Source of the DNA: Trueperaceae bacterium | GTDB taxonomy: Bacteria; Deinococcota; Deinococci; Deinococcales; Trueperaceae | Assembly (NCBI GenBank): GCA_036381595.1 | Contig: DASVCN010000023.1 | Span: forward strand, 62,001-126,000 | Reading direction: 5' to 3' | Length of the DNA: 64,000 nucleotides | Shown: in pieces, positions 34,930-43,533 of the stretch | How the letters are laid out: the number at the start of each line of letters is the position of its first letter | How positions within the stretch are numbered: the stretch's first letter is position 1 | Translations under genes and position numbers: made by a program | The notes under the pieces: model-generated | The model's input: the letters and a program-made list of their open reading frames with translations, nothing else | Database searches by the model: none | What the model was told of the DNA's origin: nothing

Positions 34930-36117
34930 GTGTTCCAGTCGAAGGGGTGGGCGGCACTGAACCGCCTGGCGTTGTTCTCTCTCTGCCTGCTCGCGCTCGC
35001 ATCGTGCGCGACGCCGAAGGAAGCCCCGCTCGTCGCCGGGGGAACGAGCGAGCAAGCGTTCCGGACCGCGAAGCTGGTCCCGCCGCCGGGATCGGACTAC
35101 GCCCGGTTCGGGCACTCGGTAGCGACCGATGGCGAGACCGTCGTCGTAGGCGCCTGGGGCCATGAGGCGGAATCCGGGGCAGCCTACGTGTTCGAGGCGT
35201 CCCCCGAAGGGTGGCAGCGTACAGCGCTGCTGCGGCCCGATGACGCGGCCCAGGGGGCCAGGTTCGGTTACTCGCTGGATGTCGAAGGGAACACCATCGC
35301 CGTAGGGGCGATCTACGAAGCGAGTCGGGGGCACGACGCCGGCGCCGTCTACGTTTTCGAGCGCGCAGGCGGCCAGTGGCAGCGGACCGCCAAGCTGTTG
35401 CCGCCGGGGGAAGCGGAAGACGACCACTTCGGCAGATCGGTTTCGCTCGCCGGGGCACGCCTCGCGGTCGGAGCTCCCGGCGCCGGCAAGGTGCACACCT
35501 TCGTTCGAGCAGCCGACGGATGGCGAACGGAGGAGGTCATCGAGGGCGACTCGGAGACCCTCCGCTTCGGCACCTCACTGGCACTCGACGACACGACCCT
35601 GGCGATCGGCGCCTGGACGGAGGCCCCTGAGGCGAAGGGGCTGGTGGTCGTTCTCGAACGCACGGCCGACGGCTGGTCGGAGGTGCAGCGCCTGCGGGCC
35701 AGTGAAGGGGGCGACAGGTTCGGCTACTCGGTGGGCCTCGACGGCAACCTGCTCGCGGTGGGCGCGCCGGACGCGGAGGACGGCCCGATGGTCCGTCTCT
35801 TCGAGCGGGTCGACGGCGTCTGGCGCGAGAAGCAGGCCGCTTTGCCGCTAGCCCACTCGCCAGAGCTCGGTTACACCGTGGCGCTCTTCGAGAGTTCGTT
35901 GCTGGTCGGGGATCCCGGCTTCGCTGCCGCCGCGGATCACGCCGGACAGGTGGTCCTCGCCGGTGCCGGCGCCCCCGCTGCCCTCCTGCCCGGCCAGTTG
36001 CCGGAGGGCAGTTCCTTCGGAGTGTCGCTGGCGGCTGCTGGCCCGTTGATCGTGGTGGGAGCGACCGGCGACGGCTCGAGTGGCCAGGCGGCCGGGGCAG
36101 CCTACATCTTCTACTGA
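34930..36117 (+). CDS. FG-GAP/beta-propeller lipoprotein
   Basis: About 395 residues. A signal sequence ends in ALASCAT (lipobox, Cys ~23). The mature part is six to seven repeats of ~50 residues of the type DYARFGHSVATDGETVVVGAWGHEAESGAAYVFE, repeated as ARFGYSLDVEGNTIAVGA, DHFGRSVSLAGARLAVGAPG and DRFGYSVGLDGNLLAVGAPD. These are typical FG-GAP propeller blades. It is likely a surface or periplasmic binding scaffold. GTG 34930 behind GGGGGA is preferred to a start 12 codons earlier. It converges on the next gene with a 12-bp gap. Confidence 0.85.
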   Translation: MFQSKGWAALNRLALFSLCLLALASCATPKEAPLVAGGTSEQAFRTAKLVPPPGSDYARFGHSVATDGETVVVGAWGHEAESGAAYVFEASPEGWQRTALLRPDDAAQGARFGYSLDVEGNTIAVGAIYEASRGHDAGAVYVFERAGGQWQRTAKLLPPGEAEDDHFGRSVSLAGARLAVGAPGAGKVHTFVRAADGWRTEEVIEGDSETLRFGTSLALDDTTLAIGAWTEAPEAKGLVVVLERTADGWSEVQRLRASEGGDRFGYSVGLDGNLLAVGAPDAEDGPMVRLFERVDGVWREKQAALPLAHSPELGYTVALFESSLLVGDPGFAAAADHAGQVVLAGAGAPAALLPGQLPEGSSFGVSLAAAGPLIVVGATGDGSSGQAAGAAYIFY

Positions 36118-36129
36118 CGCCGCAGGAGC

Positions 36130-37770
36130 CTAGCCGTCTCCCGACCCCGGGTCGTCCGATCCGGGGTCGCTCTCGTCTTCGGGCGCGGCCGGCTCGTCGA
36201 GCGGCTCCTCTGCCCCCGCCTCGGTCGGCTCGGCCGTTCCGGCGGCGGGAACTCCTGCCTCGGAAGGCTCCGCAGGCTGCGCCATCGCCTCCAACGTTGC
36301 CGCCAGGAGGAAGCTGGCGGGAAGATGAACGTTGTTGGGGTCGTCGGGATCCGGCTCGATCCGCTCGTAGACCTCGTGGCTGATCTTGGCGATCCGTCCG
36401 CTATCGTTCCACGGTCCGAGGTTCGCCAGGGCGCTGATCGCGTAGCTGTCTACATCGAACCTGTTGCGGTAATCGGTGCTGGGGATGCGCTCCACCGTCT
36501 CGTCACCGGTAACCCCGGCGGCGAAGGGGGCTGCCCGCGCCGAGATCTCCTCGGTATCGAAGACGAAGTGCGCCAACCCCCGAGCCAGCTTGCTCATGAT
36601 CACGTCGTCCCAGCGGTAGAACCCCTCGAGCCGCAGCTGCACCAGTGCAGGCACCATGTAGCGGGCGTAGGTGGTGGGGCACGCTTCGAGGCTTGGATCG
36701 CCGGGATCGAGTTCGAGACCGGGTGCGGCGAAGGAGTAGACGACGGCTTCACCCAGCGGAGTTGAGGTGGGCATGAAACCGCCGCCGCGCCGCCGCGGGA
36801 CGTAAGGGACCTCGAACATCTGGTTCGTCATCAGCCGGGCTTGGTCCAGGTACTCGTTGGCTCGGTCGCTCCCCTCGTCCTGGAGCCGCATGCCCATGTA
36901 GTAGTAGTAGAGGAGGAAGGTATTGAAAGTGTGGCAGAACTTCAGGTCGATGAAGTCCATCCGGGGGAACTCGCGGCCGCTCCGCTCACGCCACTTCGGT
37001 TCGAAGTGATTCAGCAGGTAGTCGAACCAGAAGTCTGCCCGCTCGCCGTAGTCGATCCCTTCCGGACTCTCCAGGTCCCGGTTCAGGTGGTAGGCGTACA
37101 TCACCATGGCGATGTGGCCGTGGACGAGCGCCTCCTCGAGGTCGGTGATGTCACGGCAGTAGCCCTCGGCGTCGTCGTCGTGCCTGCGCCTGAAGTTCAG
37201 ATAGCCATCCTCGCCGCGGAGGTCCGTGTAGGGGCCCTTCTCCCTGACCCGGTCGCGAACGTCTCCGCACCAGCCGTCCTCGAGCTGCTCCCTGACGATC
37301 TGCATGATCTCGTCGACCTCGTCCAGGAATTCGAGGTCGCCCGTGGCCCTCAGACCCAGGAGCAGCGAGTGGTTATGGGTGAACAGGGCGCGCCCGTAAT
37401 GGTAGGCGTCGTCGCTCTTCGCCAGCTCCTCGATATCCATGATGCCGTCGTCGCTGTCGGCCGCGTCGTCCAGGCGTTCGTGCCAGATCCTCTGCTCCTC
37501 GGTCAGAACCTCTACGTCGAAGTCGGGATCGCCGCGCATGGGCAGCGTCCTCGGGTAACGGTAGACGAGGTTCTGGGGATCGTTCACGCGGGTCGTCGGG
37601 GTGACGTTCATGAGGTTGCCGGCGCTGACGGCTGGCAGTGGATCGCAGGCGGCCAGGGCGAGGGCCGCCAGCATGAAGAGGCAGTAGCGGAACCAGGAAA
37701 CGCCGCGCCGGCGTCGAGCGCGGCGGGCGCGGGCGACTTCGATCGACTTTTCGTCCAGGTGCTCAGGCAT
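36130..37770 (-). CDS. Lipoprotein with predicted alpha-toroid domain (paralogue of 33002 gene)
   Basis: A 546-residue lipoprotein with an Arg-rich N-terminus, hydrophobic helix and lipobox ALALAACD (Cys ~42). It lacks the PEGA-like domain of its paralogue. The helical domain shares the blocks LFTHNHSLLLGLRATGDLEFLDEVDE, GEDGYLNFRRRHD, FIDLKFCHTFNTFLLYYYY, TSTPLGEAVVYSF and EACPTTYARYMVPALVQLRLEG. The C-terminal ~45 residues are a Pro/Glu/Asp-rich low-complexity tail. The conserved His, Tyr and Cys residues in both paralogues could form an active site, but no function is known. Confidence 0.75.
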   Translation of the reverse strand: MPEHLDEKSIEVARARRARRRRGVSWFRYCLFMLAALALAACDPLPAVSAGNLMNVTPTTRVNDPQNLVYRYPRTLPMRGDPDFDVEVLTEEQRIWHERLDDAADSDDGIMDIEELAKSDDAYHYGRALFTHNHSLLLGLRATGDLEFLDEVDEIMQIVREQLEDGWCGDVRDRVREKGPYTDLRGEDGYLNFRRRHDDDAEGYCRDITDLEEALVHGHIAMVMYAYHLNRDLESPEGIDYGERADFWFDYLLNHFEPKWRERSGREFPRMDFIDLKFCHTFNTFLLYYYYMGMRLQDEGSDRANEYLDQARLMTNQMFEVPYVPRRRGGGFMPTSTPLGEAVVYSFAAPGLELDPGDPSLEACPTTYARYMVPALVQLRLEGFYRWDDVIMSKLARGLAHFVFDTEEISARAAPFAAGVTGDETVERIPSTDYRNRFDVDSYAISALANLGPWNDSGRIAKISHEVYERIEPDPDDPNNVHLPASFLLAATLEAMAQPAEPSEAGVPAAGTAEPTEAGAEEPLDEPAAPEDESDPGSDDPGSGDG

Positions 37771-37839
37771 CGGTGGGGATCAACCTCGCGGGGAGCTGTA
37801 TGAGTAGCGTGGGTGTCTCGGTCTGGCGGTCTCACGAGG

Positions 37840-37870
37840 ATGATAGGGCGGGTCGCCCATAATCCTGTGA
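37840..37870 (-). promoter_or_regulatory. Predicted promoter of the 36130-37770 lipoprotein (shared operator)
   Basis: Minus-strand TCACA (37870-37866), 20 bp, TATCAT (37845-37840). The half-site is the same DNA that serves the divergent promoter to the right. Confidence 0.55.
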
Positions 37871-37906
37871 CCGTTGTGCCGCAGCGGAAATGACGCGTGC
37901 TACTGT
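37866..37906 (+). promoter_or_regulatory. Predicted activator-dependent promoter of the 37959 operon (shared operator)
   Basis: TGTGAC (37866-37871), 29 bp, TACTGT (37901-37906). Confidence 0.62.
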
Positions 37907-37958
37907 TTTCCAGAGCGAAGTCTTCGTCGATCCTCGACCAACACGGGAGCCTCTCGGA

Positions 37959-38984
37959 ATGTCACGAATCCTCCTCACAGGTGCGGCTGGTTTCATCGGC
38001 TATCACGTCACGGAAGAGCTGCTCAGGCGCGGCTACGACGTCGTAGGGGTCGACAACCTCAACCCGTACTACGACGTACGCCTCAAGGAGGCCAGGCTCG
38101 GCCGCCTGAAGGGGAGAGAGGGGTTCGAGTTCCGGCTGCTCGATCTGAGCGACCGGCCGGAGATGGAGCGGCTCTTCGAGACGGTGAGGCCCGAACGGGT
38201 GGTGCACCTGGCCGCTCAGGCCGGAGTCCGCTACTCGCTGACCGCTCCCCATGCCTACATCGACAGCAACCTCGTGGGCTTCCAGAACATCCTCGAGGGG
38301 TGCCGCAACACCTCCGTCGATCACCTCGTCTACGCCTCCTCGAGTTCGGTGTACGGCGCCAACGCCTCGCTTCCCTACTCGGTCTCCGACCGCGCCGACC
38401 ACCCGGTGAGCCTCTACGCCGCCACGAAGCGAGCCAACGAGTTGATGGCTCACACCTACAGCCACCTCTTCCGACTGCCCACCACCGGTCTCAGGTTCTT
38501 CACCGTCTACGGACCGTGGGGGAGGCCCGACATGGCCCTCTTCCTGTTCACCAGCGCGATACTCGAGGGCCGGCCGATAGAGGTGTTCAACGAGGGGCGC
38601 ATGAAACGCGACTTCACCTACATCGACGACGCGGTCGCGGGCGTCGTGAGCGCCCTCGAGCGGGTTGCCGCGCCCGACCCGAACTGGTCGGCAGCCGACC
38701 CGACGCCAGAGGCGAGCAACGCCCCCTACCGCCTCTACAACCTGGGGAGCGACCGGCCGGTCGAGCTGAGCGAGATGATCAGCCTGCTCGAGAGCGCTCT
38801 GGGCCGCGAGGCGAACAAGCACTACCGGCCGTTGCAGCCCGGGGACGTCGTGGCCACCTGGGCCGACATCGAAGACTCGAAGCGGGATCTGGACTACCGC
38901 CCGTCCACGCCGATGGCGGAGGGGATCCGCCGCTTCGTCGACTGGTACCAGGAGCATTACGCCGCGATCGCTACTGCCCGATGA
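37959..38984 (+). CDS. UDP-glucuronate 4-epimerase-type SDR
   Basis: A 341-residue extended SDR. NAD loop RILLTGAAGFIGYHVTEELL, VDNLNPYYDVRLKEARL (characteristic of uronate epimerases), HLAAQAGVRYSL, SSSSVYGANASLPYS and LYAATKRANELMAHTY (Tyr-x3-Lys), FFTVYGPWGRPDMALFLF, and a FTYIDDAVAGVV strand. This pattern belongs to the GalE-like uronate epimerases (Cap1J/LpsL group), which make UDP-galacturonate. ATG 37959 matches the family start. The downstream GT4 overlaps it by 4 bp. Confidence 0.9.
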   Translation: MSRILLTGAAGFIGYHVTEELLRRGYDVVGVDNLNPYYDVRLKEARLGRLKGREGFEFRLLDLSDRPEMERLFETVRPERVVHLAAQAGVRYSLTAPHAYIDSNLVGFQNILEGCRNTSVDHLVYASSSSVYGANASLPYSVSDRADHPVSLYAATKRANELMAHTYSHLFRLPTTGLRFFTVYGPWGRPDMALFLFTSAILEGRPIEVFNEGRMKRDFTYIDDAVAGVVSALERVAAPDPNWSAADPTPEASNAPYRLYNLGSDRPVELSEMISLLESALGREANKHYRPLQPGDVVATWADIEDSKRDLDYRPSTPMAEGIRRFVDWYQEHYAAIATAR

Positions 38985-40216
38985 GGGTCGCTTACATAAC
39001 CATGCAGTTCCCGGTGCCGTCCGAGACGTTCGCCCGTAACGACGTCCGCCGGCTCACCGGCCGAGGCGTCGAGATCGCCGTCCACACCCTGCTGCCCGGC
39101 CGGCGGGACGCCTTAGAGCTGCTGGCCCAGAGCGGCCTCTCCTCGCTACCGATCTACGCCAACGGCCCAGGGCCCTCGCTCCGGGGTCTCGGCGCAGCGC
39201 TGCTCAGGCCGCGGCTGCTCTGGCGCACTCTCCGCTGGGTGTGGCGGGACAACCGGCCGTCTCACGCCCTGCTGACTACCGCCATCATCCCGCGCGCCTT
39301 CGGGATCCTGGCCTCGCTGGAGGAAGACCGGCCCGACGTCGTCCACATCTTCTGGGGCCACTACCCGGCCGTCGTGGGCTTCCTCGTCCGTGAACGCCTT
39401 CCCGGCGTGCCCGTGTCGATGGCCCTCAACGCTTACGACCTGACCATGAGGTACGGCGGCTCACCCGAGGTGGCGCGGCGAGCGTCGTTCCTGAGGACCC
39501 ACGCCCGTGTGAACGTCGCCGACGTGGCGAGCTTCACGGGCGTACCCGAAGAACGCGTGAACGTCATCTACAACGGCGTCGATCTCGAGTGGCTCGACGG
39601 TATCGCCGCCGGCGTGGAGAAGGTCCCGGGAAGGCTGGCGGTGGCCGGGCGACTCATCGAGTCGAAGGGGATCGACGAGGTGATCCGGGTATTCGCCCGG
39701 GTACGGGAGGAACACGCCGATGCCTCGCTCGTCGTCATGGGGGAGGGCCCCGCGCGGCGCGAGCTCGTTCGGCTGGCGGAATCGCTCGGCGTCGACCATG
39801 CCGTCAGCTTCCTGGGCCACGTTCCCCACGCCTGGGTGGTGGAGGAGTTGGCCCGGGCGCAGGTCGTCCTCCTCCTGTCACGGAAGGACTCGGAGCGCCT
39901 CCCCAACGCGATCAAGGAGGGGATGGCCTGCCGCTCCGTCTGCGTGGCGACGGACACCCCGGGCATGGACGAACTGATCGACCACGGCCGCAGCGGCTAT
40001 ATCGTCCGAGCGGGCGAAACCGAGAAGACCGCTGAGATGGTCTCGAGCGTGCTGGCGGGCCGGGTCGACGTGAGCGCCATGGTCGAGGAGGCGCGGCGCC
40101 AGATCGAGAGGAACTTCGATCTGCGGGTCACCACCGAAAGCTACCTGCGCGCCTGGGGCTCTCTCGTGGGCACGGTCGAGGGCGCCTCGGAGCCGGTTGC
40201 CGCCGCCGGCGACTGA
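38981..40216 (+). CDS. GT4 glycosyltransferase (WcaL-like)
   Basis: A 411-residue GT-B enzyme. The start MRVAYITMQFPVPSETFARND is typical of WcaL/colanic-type transferases. The donor domain includes RLAVAGRLIESKGIDEVIRVF, ASLVVMGEGPARRELV, VSFLGHVPHAWVVEELARA and LSRKDSERLPNAIKEGMAC with conserved Glu. ATG overlaps the epimerase stop (ATGA), so it may use the UDP-uronic acid made by that enzyme (inference). A weak hairpin (GCCAGG/CCTGGC at 40242-40257 followed by GGGTTT) lies after the stop. Confidence 0.9.
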   Translation: MRVAYITMQFPVPSETFARNDVRRLTGRGVEIAVHTLLPGRRDALELLAQSGLSSLPIYANGPGPSLRGLGAALLRPRLLWRTLRWVWRDNRPSHALLTTAIIPRAFGILASLEEDRPDVVHIFWGHYPAVVGFLVRERLPGVPVSMALNAYDLTMRYGGSPEVARRASFLRTHARVNVADVASFTGVPEERVNVIYNGVDLEWLDGIAAGVEKVPGRLAVAGRLIESKGIDEVIRVFARVREEHADASLVVMGEGPARRELVRLAESLGVDHAVSFLGHVPHAWVVEELARAQVVLLLSRKDSERLPNAIKEGMACRSVCVATDTPGMDELIDHGRSGYIVRAGETEKTAEMVSSVLAGRVDVSAMVEEARRQIERNFDLRVTTESYLRAWGSLVGTVEGASEPVAAAGD

Positions 40217-40284
40217 CGCCTTCAGGGCGAACGACGTTCGGGCCAGGCGGACCTGGCGGGTTTCAGGCGGCAGCGCCGCGACGA

Positions 40285-41301
40285 TCAACCGGCATCGGCC
40301 CGTCTGGAGCGCTTGTAGACGTAGCGCCATATCAGGAGCAGGAGCCCGAAATCGAGCAACGCCACCGGCAACGCCAGCGCCGGCAGGGTATTCACCACCC
40401 AGGCGACGGCCGCGAGTACCGCGGTGATGCCGAGGACGGTGAGGGTGACGAAGCGGTGGCTGAAGCCCAGCTGCACCGCGCGTTGATAGGCGTGCGACCG
40501 GTGCGCTTCGTACCAGCGTTCTCCTGCCAGCCACCGCTGGATCAGGGTTGCCGTGCTGTCGACCACGAAGACGCCGAGCAGCAGCAGCCAGACGAGCAGC
40601 GGTGGGCCGCCGCTGGCCTCCGAGTAGAGTGCTACGACCGCGAAGACGTAACCGAGGAACCCGCTGCCGGCGTCGCCCATGAAGATGCGGGCGGGCGGCA
40701 GGTTCCACTGCAGGAAGCCGGCGCAGCTGGCGGCGACCAGCGCCGCGAACCAGGCGAGTCCGACGTTGCCGCCGGCGCTCGCCAGCAGGGCTCCTACCGC
40801 GCCCACCAGCACCGCCTGGCCCGCCGCCAGGCCGTCGATACCGTCCATGAAGTTGTAGAGGTTTATGAGCCACACCACAAGCAACCAGGCGAGTGGGTAG
40901 CCGAAGGCGCCCAGGTCGAGCTCGATGGTCCCCAGTCGCACGCCCTCCAGACCGCCCAGCATCCAGACCGCCCAGGCTGCGACGAGCGAGTGGACCAGGA
41001 AGCGACGTGAGGCCGGTAGCGAGAAGCGGTCGTCGAGCCAGCCGGTGACCGCGATGGGCAGCGAACCGAGGAGCGCCAGCCACAGCGGCGAGTCGGCCGG
41101 GAAGAAGAACCACATCAAGGGCAGGCTGATCAGTATCGTCGTGACGAAGCCCAGGCCACCGCCTCGGGGGACGGCCGCCTGGTGGAGCGAACGGCCGTTG
41201 GGAACGTCGAGGATGCGGCGGCTGCGGGCGTACTCCTTCACCCGCGCGGTGATGGCCGAACTCATCAGAGCCGCTGCCGACATGACCAGGACCGGGATCA
41301 C
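40285..41301 (-). CDS. Polyprenyl-phosphate GlcNAc/HexNAc-1-phosphate transferase (WecA/MraY family)
   Basis: A 338-residue polytopic protein with about ten membrane segments. Family motifs are present: VPNGRSLHQAAVPRGGGLGF, TGWLDDRFSL (first Asp-Asp), LYNFMDGIDGLAAGQA (NxxxxxDGIDGL), FMGDAGSGFLGY and the HRSHAYQRA loop that binds the nucleotide sugar. It starts glycan assembly by a chemistry distinct from the PglC-like enzyme at 31881, so the locus holds two initiators. It is the last gene of a three-gene minus-strand operon with 4-bp overlaps. Confidence 0.94.
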   Translation of the reverse strand: MIPVLVMSAAALMSSAITARVKEYARSRRILDVPNGRSLHQAAVPRGGGLGFVTTILISLPLMWFFFPADSPLWLALLGSLPIAVTGWLDDRFSLPASRRFLVHSLVAAWAVWMLGGLEGVRLGTIELDLGAFGYPLAWLLVVWLINLYNFMDGIDGLAAGQAVLVGAVGALLASAGGNVGLAWFAALVAASCAGFLQWNLPPARIFMGDAGSGFLGYVFAVVALYSEASGGPPLLVWLLLLGVFVVDSTATLIQRWLAGERWYEAHRSHAYQRAVQLGFSHRFVTLTVLGITAVLAAVAWVVNTLPALALPVALLDFGLLLLIWRYVYKRSRRADAG

Positions 41302-42260
41302 GCCTGTACCTCCCGCCGGTACCAGGCGGCTATCCGGTCCGCGGCCTCCACCAGGTCGTATCGGGGGGTGTAACCGGTGGCCCGCCGGAGTTCGTCGATC
41401 GAGTAGGTGACCGACCTCGAGAGAGAGGCGATCCGTTCCTCACCCAGGAGCGGGAGGCGGTTCCGCCGGTCCGCGAGCCTGGACTCGAGCGATGCCGCCG
41501 CCCCGACCAGCCCAGCGGGCAGGGGGAGCAGCAGGGGCCGCTTGCCCAGTGCTCGCGCGAACGCTAGCACGATCTCCCGCAGCGTGTAGGAGCGCTCGTC
41601 CCCCACGACGAAGGTCCGCCCGAAGCAGCTCGGATTCCCGGCGCAGAGCAGGACGGCCGCGGCAACGTTCTTCACGTAGCAGAAGGGGATCAGCGACCTG
41701 CCGCCGGCCGGGAGTGGAACGACCGGCAGAGAGACGAGCCGGCAGAGCGAGCGCGCCAGGCCACGCCCCTCCCCGAATACGGAAGTGGGCCTGAGCACCG
41801 TGACGTGCAACCGATCGCGGTACGAGGCTAGGAGCTGCTCGGCCCTCAGTTTGCTCCAGGCGTAAGCGGTGGCGGGGGGAGCCGAATCGGCCTCCGTGAC
41901 ATGCTCGCCGGTGCAGGGTCCCATCGCCGCGACGCTGCTCAGGTGAACGAGCTGGCGGGCGCCCTTTAGCGCGCATGCCTCGGCCAGAGCGACGACTCCC
42001 TCCACGTTCACTCGCTCGAGGAGCCGCCTACCGTCCACGGTCGCGTCGTTGGCGTTGGCGTAGCCCGCGCAGTTCACGACCACGTCTCCCGGGCAGATCA
42101 GTGCCCGCAGGGTCTCCGGGGCCGTCAGGTCTGCCGCACGCTCTCCGCTGCCCGGCTTACGGGCCGCTGACACCAGCTCGAACTCGGGATGCTCCGCTGC
42201 CTCCGAAGCCACCGACTTGCCGATGAAGCCGCCGGCTCCGATGACCACAAGCCGGGTCAT
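41298..42260 (-). CDS. NAD-dependent epimerase/dehydratase (extended SDR)
   Basis: A 320-residue SDR: RLVVIGAGGFIGKSVASEA, VVNCAGYANANDATVDG, LVHLSSVAAMGPCTGEH, TAYAWSKLRAEQLL (Tyr-x3-Lys) and PTSVFGEGRGLARSL. It is similar to WbpV/WbiG-type epimerases that supply the sugar-1-phosphate used by WecA-like enzymes, and it precedes such an enzyme here. ATG 42260 overlaps the upstream GT2 stop. The substrate is inferred only from the pairing. Confidence 0.85.
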   Translation of the reverse strand: MTRLVVIGAGGFIGKSVASEAAEHPEFELVSAARKPGSGERAADLTAPETLRALICPGDVVVNCAGYANANDATVDGRRLLERVNVEGVVALAEACALKGARQLVHLSSVAAMGPCTGEHVTEADSAPPATAYAWSKLRAEQLLASYRDRLHVTVLRPTSVFGEGRGLARSLCRLVSLPVVPLPAGGRSLIPFCYVKNVAAAVLLCAGNPSCFGRTFVVGDERSYTLREIVLAFARALGKRPLLLPLPAGLVGAAASLESRLADRRNRLPLLGEERIASLSRSVTYSIDELRRATGYTPRYDLVEAADRIAAWYRREVQA

Positions 42261-43384
42261 GCCGATACTGGTCGCGGCGCCGCTTCCTGCAGGTTCGACT
42301 CGAGGCGGGGAACGGCGGGCGCCTTCGCCCGGAACGGGAAGCGGCCGCCGCTGACGACGTTGAGCAGGAAACCGCAACCGTAGCCGATGTGCATCGCAAC
42401 GAACGCTCCTGGCAAACGCAGGAGAGCCGGCCCAGACAGCCTCTCGCGCACTGCCGCCGTCGCTGCCCCGAGCGCGCCCAGGTACAGGACAACGACGAGG
42501 CCGAAGCCCAGCGCGGCCACCGCCCAGAAGGGCGAGAGCAGCAGCGATCCGGCCAGGGCGGCGACGAACGCCGCCGGCAGCAACTGACGCCAGCGTGCCG
42601 ACCAGCGGTGCCTGCGGATCGTCTCGACCCGCCACCAGCCGTACTCGAAGTACTGCTTCCAGAGTCCGGCGAAGCTACCCCTGGGCGTGTAGCAAGACCT
42701 GATCCGCGGATCGAGGTAGATCTTGCCGCCCGCGGCTCGGATCCGCACGTTCATCTCGTAGTCCTGGTTCCGCACCATGCTCTCGTCGAAGAGGCCGGCG
42801 CGCTCGAAGATCTCGCGGCGGAACGCCCCCATGTAGACCGTGTCCACATAACCGCTCTCGCCCTCGAGGTGGAAGCGGGCGTCGCCGACCCCGATCGGAT
42901 GCTGCAGGGCAACCGCTACCGCCCGCCCGAACTCGGTCTCGCCACGCGGTCTCATCGGTCCACCCACGTTGTCGGCAGCCGACTCGCGCAGGGCCCGCAC
43001 GCACGAAGAGACGTAATCGCGCTCCGGCACCGTGTGCCCGTCCATCCTCACGATCACCTCGCCGCGCGCGGCGGAGATGCCGATATTTAGGGCGACCGGC
43101 ACTATCCTCCCGGGATTGTTCAACAGTCGCAGCCTGTCGCTCCCGACCTCGCGTTGGATCTCCCGCACAAGCGCTGGCGTGGCGTCGTCGGACTCCCCGT
43201 CGACGACTACGACCTCGTAACGCTCAGCCGGATAGTCCTGCTCGAGAAGGCGTGTCAGGCAGGCCCTGATGTGCCGCTCCTCGTTCCTTATCGGCAAGAC
43301 GATCGAAACGAACGGCAGCCGCTCGACTGCCACCTCGACTCTCGTCTCGGCGTGATTCTGCCCATCGAACCCAGTACTGTTCAC
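42257..43384 (-). CDS. GT2 glycosyltransferase with C-terminal membrane segments (ExoA-like)
   Basis: A 375-residue enzyme. The GT-A domain has FVSIVLPIRNEERHIRACL, VVVVDGESDDATPAL, EVIVRMDGHTVPERDYV and FDESMVRNQDYEMNVRIRAAG (ED/QDYE acceptor motif). Three hydrophobic helices follow (about 275-345). This is the ExoA (succinoglycan) arrangement. It should add a sugar to an undecaprenyl-linked intermediate at the inner membrane. GTG 43384 is preceded by GGGGGG. Confidence 0.92.
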   Translation of the reverse strand: MNSTGFDGQNHAETRVEVAVERLPFVSIVLPIRNEERHIRACLTRLLEQDYPAERYEVVVVDGESDDATPALVREIQREVGSDRLRLLNNPGRIVPVALNIGISAARGEVIVRMDGHTVPERDYVSSCVRALRESAADNVGGPMRPRGETEFGRAVAVALQHPIGVGDARFHLEGESGYVDTVYMGAFRREIFERAGLFDESMVRNQDYEMNVRIRAAGGKIYLDPRIRSCYTPRGSFAGLWKQYFEYGWWRVETIRRHRWSARWRQLLPAAFVAALAGSLLLSPFWAVAALGFGLVVVLYLGALGAATAAVRERLSGPALLRLPGAFVAMHIGYGCGFLLNVVSGGRFPFRAKAPAVPRLESNLQEAAPRPVSA

Positions 43385-43434
43385 TAGCCCCCCAAGATCG
43401 ATTTCGTGTAGTCGATGCCCCCGCTAAGCAAGCA

Positions 43435-43475
43435 CTCTAAGCAGCGCCGTACTGCGCAGCCGCGAAAGGATCACA
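43435..43475 (-). promoter_or_regulatory. Predicted activator-dependent promoter of the 43384 operon
   Basis: Minus-strand TGTGAT (43475-43470), 29 bp, TAGAGT (43440-43435). Confidence 0.6.
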
Positions 43476-43533
43476 GTGGCACACGCATTTTCCGGTGTCG
43501 CCCCGGTCCCCAACAGCAGTTCGGCCGACCATC

